This document shows, one piece after another, positions 13,804 through 21,381 of a DNA stretch of 64,000 nt. The stretch is from the NCBI GenBank assembly GCA_944389505.1, contig CALXMP010000011.1:1-64000 (forward strand), read 5' to 3'. This DNA is from an uncultured Spirochaetaceae bacterium (lineage in GTDB: Bacteria; Spirochaetota; Spirochaetia; Sphaerochaetales; Sphaerochaetaceae). The first letter of the stretch is position 1, and each line of letters begins with the position of its first letter. The notes beneath the pieces were generated by a model. It was not told the DNA's origin. It did no database searches and saw nothing but the letters and a program-made list of their open reading frames with translations. The position numbers were made by a program, and so were the translations under genes.

Positions 13804-16764
13804 ATGGAATCTAGACGTCTTTCAGGTTTTGCTATTATTTCTTTTCTTTTTTTGATTCTTATATCATCATGCAGCCCTAGTGGACCTAATTTGGAAGATA
13901 CTGTTGATCTGACCATTACAACGCGATCCTCAAATGTTTCCACTATGTCAATTCTTCCGGAGGAAGATGCTATTACTCCTGAGAATCTGAGTATTGAGCT
14001 TGAGAACAATGAGACAAAAGAAGTATCTCAGGGAGGAAGTTTCCCATATAACAAAGAGGGTGGGGAATATACTCTCAGCAATGTTAAAATTGGTTCTTAT
14101 AAGATAATTGTCAAAGGAAAAATTACACGTAATGGTGAGCAGGTTACTATCCTGACAGGTTCAACAGATTACAATGTTACTGCATCTGGAAAGAATTCAT
14201 GCACAGTTGAAATGAAGTTTGGTTCTGATGGCAAAGGTCTGTTTGAGGCGAATATCATCTGGAAAGATCTTACTGCAACCAGTGGAAGTCCTTTAGCTGA
14301 TGCCATTTCCAAGAACAAGAGTCTAGGATTCCTTGCTTTCTACGAAGATACTGATGAGCCAATTTCAGGAGAGAATGGAACTAAAGATGAGCTCCCCATC
14401 CAGTGGGTTGATGATATAGCATCAGGCGAGTATCTTTATCATGACTATGAGGTCCCTGCTACTGGAAAGACATCAAAGGATATTTATTTCCTGATTTATA
14501 CAAAGGATAGTTCCGGGAATATTTCGGTAGTTGCAAAAACCTTCTATACATCGCTTACAATTTATCCGAATATCTTATCTATTCCTGATGCTAATGAAGC
14601 CTATAATTTTGTCCTAACAAACAATAATGTTCAGGGATATCTTCAGAATGTCAGTGATGTGAAGGTAACCATTGATGACAAGGATCCTTCAGGGACACTT
14701 GTTGTATCCTGGACAAATCCTGCTTTCTCAAGTTCGGTTTATCCTATGACAGTTTCCGTAAGGATAGAGCAGGAAGGTGAAGGTAGCTATACTCATACAG
14801 AATCTGTTACATTTTCTTCTGCTGCAGATTCAAAAGAAAGAACAGTAAAATTCACAGGATTAAGTGCTGCCAATACATATTCTATCTATACTAAGATTGA
14901 TGGCGCTGTAGGATATTCTCTTGAAGATCTGCAGAAAACCGGTGTAAGAACACAGGGAGTAACAAAAATCGAATTTGGTTCAGCCCTTGAATCTACTTAT
15001 GTTGTTGGTGATTCTGTTGATATCAAAGCAAAGATTACACCAGCTGCCGCGGATCAGAATAAATACACGATAAAAGAGCAATGCAATTCTGATGGAATAA
15101 CAATCGAAGGACATAAGGTAACATTCACTAAGTATGGTGATTACACAATTGTTCTTGTTGCTGATGAGGATAATACAAAGACTGCATCTCAGACAGTTAC
15201 AGTTAAACTTGCTGCACCTGCAGATGTGAAAGCTGAAAACTCTGATGGTGTTAAGATATCATGGACAGCTGTCTCGGGGGCTGCAGGGTACACGGTGTAT
15301 AGATCTGGTTCGGATGATCCTATTGTAACAGGTCTAACGGCAACCTCTTATGTTGATAAGAATGTTGAGGCTGGTGGATCATATTCATATACTGTAGTAG
15401 CAACTGCTGGTAATACAAAATACAATAGTGATAAGTCAGAGGTATCTGATACTGTAACTACAGCCAGTGCTTTCCTTGAAATAAAGATTCCAAGCATTCC
15501 TTCGCTATCTCTTACATCTTATCTTGAACCAGTAAGAGGTCATTACCTTAAGCTTGATGATGAGGCTATGTCATCAATCGGACTTGAGCTCTCAAATCCG
15601 ATTGAAGGGGCCACAAGGTATATCTGGAAGCTTAATGACACTGAGCTTGTTAATACTGACAGCTTTGAAACAGCAAAGACTCTTAGTATAACTACAGGAA
15701 CAAATGGCCTGATAACTGATAGTATCGGTAATAATCCTAATACTCTGACATTGAAGGTTTATACTGCAAATGCAGAATACTCAGGCAGTGTGCAGTTCTA
15801 TGTTATCAGAGGAGAGATTCAGAAGCTTTCCTCAATTACTATTGGAAATGGTGATGATCGTGTTGTGTATGGTACAGCAGAAGACCTTATCGCTAACTTT
15901 ACTGGTAATGGGACAATTCCTGCTGTAACGTGGTCAGCTTCACCAGAAGGAATTGTGGAAATAACCGATGATGGTAAAATCAAGGCTCTGAGAATGGGAG
16001 ATGCAACAATCTCTGCAAAGGTTGAAGGAGCTGATTATTCTGTTGAACCAGTCACGATTAAGACATACATTCCTGCAAAGGAAATCAAGATAAACACTTT
16101 ACCTCATACTGAAATGTTCCTTACAGCAGATAAAGGTGTAGAAATTGTTGATAACTCATATCATGAAATGGATTTGAGTGATTATCTTGTTGTTTGTGCA
16201 GAGAACGGGGAGACTGTTTCTGCAGATAAGCAGGGCGTATATTCATCGGATATTATATGGACTTCCGATAATACAAATGTAATATCAATAAATGGCGATA
16301 CTGGTTTAATTACTTCTCAAAAGGGAAGTGATACTAACCCTGGTGATACATCTGTTACTATCAAAGCAACATCATCAGATAATTCAGAAGTTTTTGGTAG
16401 TGTCACAATGCAAGCTTTGAAAATTGATATATATATTGATAGTAAAGATAATATAGTCACTGGTGGAAGTTATATTAATCGAATATACGATACTCAGTCT
16501 TTGAATCTTTTATTTACTGATGACTATTTTAATAATGAAAATTTTGGTGGTAGATTTAAAAACTATTGGTCATTTAGCAATACTGATGTTAATAAGACTG
16601 ACATCGGTTCTAGTGTAAGTCCTTTTTATATAAAAAGTAATGGATTCACAGGTGAAATATACAGAGGTGGATTTAGTACTAAAACAGCAACTGTCTATTC
16701 ATGTATTTTTGATTTGCAAAACAATCCAATTGTTACATTGAGTTATACGGCAAAAGCGACGTGA
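13804..16764 (+). CDS. Very large lipoprotein with FN3 and Big_2-like domains, copy 2
   Basis: A 986-residue predicted lipoprotein with lipobox ISSC and Cys23. The N-terminal 130 residues resemble those of the 845-residue lipoprotein (YTLSNVKIGSYKIIVKGKIT against NVEYGEYAVIIDAFGK). FN3-like domains follow at about 275-390 and 470-560 (ADVKAENSDGVKISWTAVSG and GYTVYRSGSDDP). Two Big_2-like segments follow at about 665-750 (TWSASPEGIVEITDDGKIKA) and 780-870 (IIWTSDNTNVISINGDTGLI). The C-terminal 110 residues are more AT-rich and look different. A surface-exposed binding protein is likely from the domains; the ligand is unknown. Confidence 0.7.
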   Translation: MESRRLSGFAIISFLFLILISSCSPSGPNLEDTVDLTITTRSSNVSTMSILPEEDAITPENLSIELENNETKEVSQGGSFPYNKEGGEYTLSNVKIGSYKIIVKGKITRNGEQVTILTGSTDYNVTASGKNSCTVEMKFGSDGKGLFEANIIWKDLTATSGSPLADAISKNKSLGFLAFYEDTDEPISGENGTKDELPIQWVDDIASGEYLYHDYEVPATGKTSKDIYFLIYTKDSSGNISVVAKTFYTSLTIYPNILSIPDANEAYNFVLTNNNVQGYLQNVSDVKVTIDDKDPSGTLVVSWTNPAFSSSVYPMTVSVRIEQEGEGSYTHTESVTFSSAADSKERTVKFTGLSAANTYSIYTKIDGAVGYSLEDLQKTGVRTQGVTKIEFGSALESTYVVGDSVDIKAKITPAAADQNKYTIKEQCNSDGITIEGHKVTFTKYGDYTIVLVADEDNTKTASQTVTVKLAAPADVKAENSDGVKISWTAVSGAAGYTVYRSGSDDPIVTGLTATSYVDKNVEAGGSYSYTVVATAGNTKYNSDKSEVSDTVTTASAFLEIKIPSIPSLSLTSYLEPVRGHYLKLDDEAMSSIGLELSNPIEGATRYIWKLNDTELVNTDSFETAKTLSITTGTNGLITDSIGNNPNTLTLKVYTANAEYSGSVQFYVIRGEIQKLSSITIGNGDDRVVYGTAEDLIANFTGNGTIPAVTWSASPEGIVEITDDGKIKALRMGDATISAKVEGADYSVEPVTIKTYIPAKEIKINTLPHTEMFLTADKGVEIVDNSYHEMDLSDYLVVCAENGETVSADKQGVYSSDIIWTSDNTNVISINGDTGLITSQKGSDTNPGDTSVTIKATSSDNSEVFGSVTMQALKIDIYIDSKDNIVTGGSYINRIYDTQSLNLLFTDDYFNNENFGGRFKNYWSFSNTDVNKTDIGSSVSPFYIKSNGFTGEIYRGGFSTKTATVYSCIFDLQNNPIVTLSYTAKAT

Positions 16765-16797
16765 AAATTATGTTATTTTCATCACAGTACTTGATTG

Positions 16798-17289
16798 TCA
16801 GTAGCTATTTTCGAATATGAGCATCGTCTCATCAACGAGCAGAGCGAATGCCTGCATATCATCGGAGAAGGAGAGGAGGATTCTCTTTCTCCCTTGATAT
16901 GCCACAAGAAAGCCATCTTCGTATCTGAATGAGATGAGCGTAGGAAAGGAAGGGGAGGATAGTTTCAACAGAAGCTCCCCATTACCTTCCTGTATGGTCT
17001 GTGCACTGCCATCTGCATCGATGAAGAATGTATTATTGAGGATTTCCCTGTTAGCTTCGTCTGCAAGCCAGTATCTTTCATCCGCTATGCTTATCTCCGC
17101 TATTATCTCGCTATATGTCTTTTCCTGGATATCCATTGATAGAAAGAGCTTTATGCAGGTAAAAGCTATTGTTGTTACTATCGCTGCAGATATGGCAAGA
17201 GCAATAATGAGCTTCCTCCAATCTCCCTTAGGTCCATCCCCTTGCTCCATGTACTTCTTTGTTGGCTTGATATCCTCTATTGCCATCAT
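16798..17289 (-). CDS. Hypothetical single-pass membrane protein
   Basis: 163 residues. After a charged cytoplasmic stretch of 26 residues comes one membrane helix (about 28-52, LIIALAISAAIVTTIAFTCI) and then an extracytoplasmic domain of about 110 residues with a YRYEDGFLVAYQGRKRILL-like beta pattern. No family is recognised. It is transcribed divergently from the small gene and tsaD, and convergently with the large lipoprotein gene, 33 bases away. Confidence 0.6.
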   Translation of the reverse strand: MMAIEDIKPTKKYMEQGDGPKGDWRKLIIALAISAAIVTTIAFTCIKLFLSMDIQEKTYSEIIAEISIADERYWLADEANREILNNTFFIDADGSAQTIQEGNGELLLKLSSPSFPTLISFRYEDGFLVAYQGRKRILLSFSDDMQAFALLVDETMLIFENSY

Positions 17290-17494
17290 ATTGATGTTAT
17301 GTGCTTCCTTGTTCCAGGGGAGATGCTTTCGGCTTAATATCTGCTTTTCTGCTTATTGGAACATGTAGTTTTCCAATCATTGGTGCAATATTGCGGTTTT
17401 TATGCTATCCTGCACACAGATGCAGGGATTATCAATTGACGGCAGGGCGTCAGTGTATTATCTTAGCATCAGCGTACGGAGGCAGGGGAGCAAT

Positions 17495-17722
17495 ATGGAA
17501 GAGATCAGATTTGATTCATTCGGAGCAGATCTCAGCAGCCTGGGGCTGTCTTTCCTTCAGGAGATTACAGAGAAATCGAAGCAGAACGGAGTCCAGATCG
17601 GCGTGCCATGGTCGAAGGATGTATATAGATATATATTCGAGCTTTCACCGGCTGGCGATGTTGAGACCATTCTCGAGAATTCTGTCTGCGGACTTACAAT
17701 CATCGATCCGGATAACCTATGA
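17495..17722 (+). CDS. Small protein of unknown function coupled to tsaD
   Basis: 75 residues from the ATG at 17495, chosen because GGAGGCAGGGGAG precedes it. The frame remains open further upstream, but that part has no family-like character. It reads MEEIRFDSFGADLSSLG and ends in IIDPDNL. Its stop overlaps the tsaD start by 4 bases (ATGA), so it is likely a coupled first gene of the tsaD operon. No domain is recognised. Confidence 0.6.
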   Translation: MEEIRFDSFGADLSSLGLSFLQEITEKSKQNGVQIGVPWSKDVYRYIFELSPAGDVETILENSVCGLTIIDPDNL

Positions 17723-18732
17723 TCATACTTGGCATTGAAACTAGCTGCGATGAATGCAGCGCTGCGGTTGTGCGCGATGGCCATGAGATTCTCTCAAATG
17801 TCATTGCGACACAGATAGAGCTGCATAAGCCCTATCAGGGAGTTGTGCCTGAGCTTGCATCCAGACTCCATACGGAGTGGATACAGCAGGTCGTTGAGGC
17901 TTCGCTTCGCCAGGCTGGTATTACGAACAAGGAACTTGATGCTGTTGCCGTCACTTCGCGTCCAGGGCTTCTTGGATCGCTTCTTGTCGGTGTCAGCTTC
18001 GCAAAGTGCTATGCTCAGGCTCTTGGTATTCCATTCATCGGTATCGATCACATCAGGGCGCATCTCTATGCATCGCAGATCGAGAATCCGCTGGAGTATC
18101 CTTATCTTGGAGTGCTTGTATCAGGTGGTCACACAGTCATCTGCCGCGTTGATTCCTATGATAAGGTCGATGTATTGGGCACAACGATTGATGATGCGAT
18201 AGGTGAGGCTTTCGATAAGGTTGCTAAGTTCTATGACCTAGGATTCCCAGGAGGAGTTGTCATAGACAGGCTCTCAAAGAATGGCGATCCTAATGCATTC
18301 CTTTTCCCTGGTCCTTCACTTGACAGGACTGAGCATCCCTATGATATGTCCTACTCAGGTCTCAAGACAGCTGTTATAAACCAGAAGGATAAGTTCAGGA
18401 ATGGCGATGCTCCTGATACCCCTGAGAATATCGCAGCATCATTCCAGAGACAGGCAGTAGGGATTCTTATGAGACGTGTAAAGCTTGCTTTGAATGATAC
18501 AGGACTGAAGAGGGTATCGGCAGGTGGAGGAGTCGCTGCCAATTCGCTTCTTCGTGCGGAGCTTAAGGATCTTGAGAAGAGCGGATACACAGTTACATTC
18601 CCATCTCTGAAGCTCTGTACGGATAATGGTGCGATGGTTGCTGGACTCGCTTACTGCTATCTTCGCGACGGGTATCGCGATGATGTGCATCTGAGTGCTT
18701 CAGCTCGTGTCACTGCTTTCAAAAAATTCTGA
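17719..18732 (+). CDS. tsaD: tRNA threonylcarbamoyladenosine transferase TsaD
   Basis: A 337-residue Kae1/TsaD ATPase that transfers threonylcarbamoyl to A37 of tRNAs reading ANN codons, together with TsaB and TsaE. The N-terminus ILGIETSCDECSAAVV is diagnostic. The metal-binding H-x-x-x-H occurs in IDHIRAHLYAS (about residues 110-120), followed by the GVLVSGGHT nucleotide loop and the C-terminal CTDNGAMVAGLAY motif. The length fits the family. The neighbouring tRNA genes are probably coincidental. Confidence 0.97.
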   Translation: MIILGIETSCDECSAAVVRDGHEILSNVIATQIELHKPYQGVVPELASRLHTEWIQQVVEASLRQAGITNKELDAVAVTSRPGLLGSLLVGVSFAKCYAQALGIPFIGIDHIRAHLYASQIENPLEYPYLGVLVSGGHTVICRVDSYDKVDVLGTTIDDAIGEAFDKVAKFYDLGFPGGVVIDRLSKNGDPNAFLFPGPSLDRTEHPYDMSYSGLKTAVINQKDKFRNGDAPDTPENIAASFQRQAVGILMRRVKLALNDTGLKRVSAGGGVAANSLLRAELKDLEKSGYTVTFPSLKLCTDNGAMVAGLAYCYLRDGYRDDVHLSASARVTAFKKF

Positions 18733-18804
18733 GAATAATTTGATGTATTTAAAGAAGTTATATATTTCTTCAAATATATTCTACTGTAATTTTCACGAAA
18801 GCTA

Positions 18805-18833
18805 TTGACACATTTGCGACATTCCTTTAATCT
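18805..18833 (+). promoter_or_regulatory. Promoter of the tRNA-Gln/tRNA-Glu unit
   Basis: TTGACA (18805-18810), 17-base spacer, TAATCT (18828-18833), 18 bases before tRNA-Gln. Confidence 0.7.
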
Positions 18834-18851
18834 TGCTGAGGATTCGGAAAT

Positions 18852-18922
18852 TGGGATGTGGTGTAACGGTAACACTGCAGATTCTGGTTCTGCCTTTGGG
18901 GGTTCGAGTCCCTCCATCCCAG
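18852..18922 (+). tRNA. tRNA-Gln (anticodon CTG)
   Basis: Acceptor TGGGATG/CATCCCA, anticodon stem GCAGA/TCTGC with loop TTCTGGT (anticodon CTG), T-arm GGGGGTTCGAGTCCCTC. CCA is not encoded. Confidence 0.93.
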
Positions 18923-18932
18923 GAGTAAAAAT

Positions 18933-19004
18933 GGTTCCTTCGTCTAATGGTTAGGACAGGAGATTCTCAGTCTCTAAATAGGGGTTCGATTCCCCTAGGA
19001 ACTA
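18933..19004 (+). tRNA. tRNA-Glu (anticodon CTC)
   Basis: Acceptor GGTTCCT/AGGAACT, anticodon stem GGAGA/TCTCT with loop TTCTCAG (anticodon CTC), T-arm GGGGTTCGATTCCCC. It lies 10 bases after tRNA-Gln and shares its promoter and terminator. Confidence 0.93.
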
Positions 19005-19007
19005 TCT

Positions 19008-19032
19008 AAGCGGCGATGAAGCCGCTTTTTTT
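19008..19032 (+). terminator. Rho-independent terminator of the tRNA pair
   Basis: AAGCGGC, loop GATGAA, GCCGCTT, then a run of T residues. Confidence 0.85.
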
Positions 19033-19046
19033 AGTTAATTGACTTA

Positions 19047-19639
19047 TCATTGCCCGCTTATTGCCAAAGCAGTTTTCTGGAAGAATGCAACGCCATAGCA
19101 GATGATACTGTCATACTCACGAAGGCCGCTACGGTAGTCCATCGTCTGAATCTGCGCAAGTGCCTTCTGTGCATCATATTCCATATCATCAGCTTTCTTA
19201 GATCGTTTGAATTCGAATATAGCAGCCTTGCCTGTATCAGCATCTGCGATGATGAGATCAGGACGTCCGTTGCCGGATTCCCTGTTGGACATCACTCTGT
19301 ATCCGGAAGAGGCAACCAGCCCTGCTGTGAATGCATGATAATAGCTCTCGCTATAATCATAGTAGCTTATAGTCTTCCTGAGATATGCAGTGAGGATCTT
19401 CGATAATTCTTCGTCCTTTCCGTTCCATATTGCTGAGAACAGGGGAGTGCGGTCCGCGCTCTCTGCCATGTCTGCAAACCAGTTGTTCGACCTCCTCAAT
19501 GAAAAGGTGGCGTATCTCCTCGTTTGGCAGCCTCAGCTTTGTCTCCTCATAAGGGATATAGCGTTCTGCAAGGGTAAGGTAACCAGTAGATAGCATGAGG
19601 CTCCATATATTCGTCTCATTGCGGTGAACGCTCTCCATC
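19047..19639 (-). pseudogene. AAA-ATPase-like / PD-(D/E)XK protein, C-terminal fragment (frameshifted)
   Basis: The minus strand encodes the C-terminal half of a protein of the AAA-ATPase_like (PF09820)/PDDEXK_9 (DUF1703) family. The upstream frame reads IWSLMLSTGYLTL and then LPNEEIRHLFIEEVE; near 19490 the homology moves to another frame that continues WFADMAESADRTPLFSAI, then YYHAFTAGLVASSGYRV and the nuclease core GRPDLIIADADTGKAAIFEFK. A single-base indel separates them. The N-terminal part lies beyond the TnpB element, at 20996-21289, and about 230 residues between them are gone. In this family the C-terminal domain carries the PD-(D/E)XK-like fold; the intact protein's role is unknown. 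Confidence 0.8.
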
Positions 19640-20927
19640 TTATCCGGACAGGTTGTCCGTCTTGAAGATGGAGCTCCCAGCATCCTGTGCTGGAACTTTT
19701 CCTGCTTCTCTCATGTCGGGGCACTGCTTCTTAGGGGATTGCTCCTTGTCGTCCACAGTTGGCCTCTCCACAGGCTTGACTTCCCCAGCGACCCTGGGTA
19801 GGGAATCTCTTCCAATCTTAGCTATCACTTTCGCGGCATTGAGGTCCCTGCCATGGATGGCATGGCAGCGGGGGCACTCCCAGGTGCGGATGCCCAGGTT
19901 CTCGAAGCCCTTCAGCTCCTTATTGATGTTTCCGCACCGGCTGCAGGTCTGGGTGCTCGCGGCAAAGCGGGGGATGACCATAAGGGCCTTTCCCTTCCTT
20001 GCGCACTTGTACTCCAGCTGCCGCCTTATCTCAGAGAACGAGGCTTCGGATATGGAGGATGCAAGCCTGTGGTTCTTCAGCATTCCTTTGACGTTCAGAT
20101 TCTCGATGGCTATCACATCGGCTTGGCTCTCGCTGATCTGATATGTCATCTTGTGGATTGATTGCGTCACTGCGGCATGCCCTTATCTTCTCATGCACCT
20201 TCGCCACCTTGACCCTGGCCTTATCCCTGTTCTTCGAGCCGGGCTTCTTCCTCGATAATGCCTTCTGCCTCCTCTTCAGGAGCCTCTCATACCTCTTGGC
20301 ACTCCTGATGCTGTGGAAAGTCCTGCCATCGGAGCAGACGGCAAGCTCTTTTACCCCCAGATCTATGCCAAGGACATCAAGCTTTGCGATTACCTCTTCC
20401 TCATAGGCTTCTGGAAGCTCTAGCAGCCTTTTGCCATCCTCCATAAGCAGTACGGCATTGAACTTCCCGCTCTTCTCTATCCTTATCGTGACCGAGCGCA
20501 GCTTCCCTTCGATCCTCCTATGGAACACAGCATCGATATCGCCGACCTTGGGGATATGGACTGCATGCCTCCTGAAGTCCAGCCTGCATGACTGCGGATT
20601 GAGGAAGCTGTCCCCGTTCCTCTTCTTCCTGAACTTAGGGAATCCTGCCCTCTTCTCGAAGAATGCCTTGTATGCCTTGGCCAGGTTCTTGGACACCTGC
20701 TGCAGCGATTGGGCATTCACCTCCTTCAGCCATGGGAATTCCTCTTTCAGCGTAAGGATGCGGCTGTTGAGCTCATATTCAGGGACGAACCTCTTCTCGT
20801 TCTCGTATACGCTCTTCTCATATGAAAAAAGCTGGTTGTACAGGAAGCGGCAGGCTCCGCCGGAGCGCCTTATGAGGCTCTCCTGCTCGGCTGTTGGATA
20901 TATCCTTACCACGTGTCCTGTAAGCAT
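19640..20927 (-). pseudogene. tnpB: TnpB, RNA-guided nuclease of an IS200/IS605-family element, frameshifted
   Basis: Two frames on the minus strand together make a TnpB of about 430 residues. The first (start ATG at 20927) has the N-terminal MLTGHVVRIYPTAEQESLI, the helix-turn-helix region and RuvC-I (GIDLGVKELAV). The second has RuvC-II (VIAIENLNVKGM), the zinc ribbon (CSRCG...CPRCH) and RuvC-III (GRDLNAAKVI). The frame changes near 20160-20180, after HEKIRACRSDA, so one base has been gained or lost. All catalytic acidic residues remain, which suggests recent inactivation. No TnpA transposase is nearby. The C-terminal 40 residues and the downstream hairpins would overlap the guide RNA. Confidence 0.88.
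19645..19800 (-). ncRNA. Candidate omega-RNA (reRNA) scaffold at the tnpB 3' end
   Basis: On the minus strand the last part of tnpB folds into CCAGC-(7)-GCTGG (19677-19693) and a terminal CGGAC-(5)-GTCCG hairpin (19645-19659), followed directly by host sequence. In known TnpB systems the guide RNA comes from this position and takes its guide from the flanking DNA. The 5' limit is arbitrary, and no transcript evidence is available. Confidence 0.35.
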
Positions 20928-20995
20928 GATTCATCATACCATGTCTGCCGATTCATCTCCATCTTATCTGCGAATTGAAGGTGGAGTCCTCTCGG

Positions 20996-21289
20996 CTATT
21001 TGTGATAGATAACGGGATATTTGTTCATCCAGTTATTGATAGCTTCTTTGTCATCATAGACATCCAGTCTTCTGAACAGCTCTTCAGAGTCCTCTCTTAT
21101 ATCGAAGAATGAGGCAAGCATGGATTGTACAGTTGTTTTGCCGAAACGCCGTGGACGGGTAAAGATAATCCCTCTGGCATTATCCCTGATGATTTCGCTT
21201 ATTATCTTTGTCTTATCCACATAATAGTTCCCTGACTTTCTTATATCCTGGAACCCGGAGCTTTCAATCGGCAGGGAGATTCTTTTCAT
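20996..21289 (-). pseudogene. AAA-ATPase-like protein, N-terminal fragment
   Basis: 97 residues beginning MKRISLPIESSGFQDIRKSG and containing YYVDKT and the P-loop-like FTRPRRFGKT, both hallmarks of the PF09820 AAA-ATPase_like family, then a stop after KYPVIYHK where intact members continue with a further 400 residues. The rest of the gene lies beyond the TnpB element. It is probably non-functional, although the short reading frame itself is intact. Confidence 0.8.
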
Positions 21290-21334
21290 ATGGAAGATTG
21301 TATTGTGTTTTCAGCTGATTAGAAAGAAGCAGGG

Positions 21335-21361
21335 AAAAAGAATCCCGCCTTGCGGGCGGGA
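21335..21361 (-). terminator. Rho-independent terminator of the efflux operon
   Basis: On the minus strand TCCCGCC, loop CGCAA, GGCGGGA, then TTCTTTTT. It stands about 20 bases after the RND gene stop. Confidence 0.8.
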
Positions 21362-21381
21362 CTCTTGGGATTGGCTTTCTA

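Larger units (their letters stand above)
19640..20995 (-). mobile_element. TnpB-only IS element inserted in the AAA-ATPase-like gene
   Basis: The element lies between the N-terminal (up to 20996) and C-terminal (from 19639) pieces of one host gene. The right end is fixed fairly well by the tnpB stop and the CGGAC/GTCCG hairpin (19645-19659). The left end is uncertain between 20928 and 20995. The sequence TCTCCATCTTATC occurs on both sides (19632-19644 and 20956-20968). Confidence 0.7.

Noticed and set aside
19632-20968. The 13-base repeat as a target-site duplication
   Set aside because: IS200/IS605-type elements do not duplicate their target, and one copy overlaps the tnpB stop codon.
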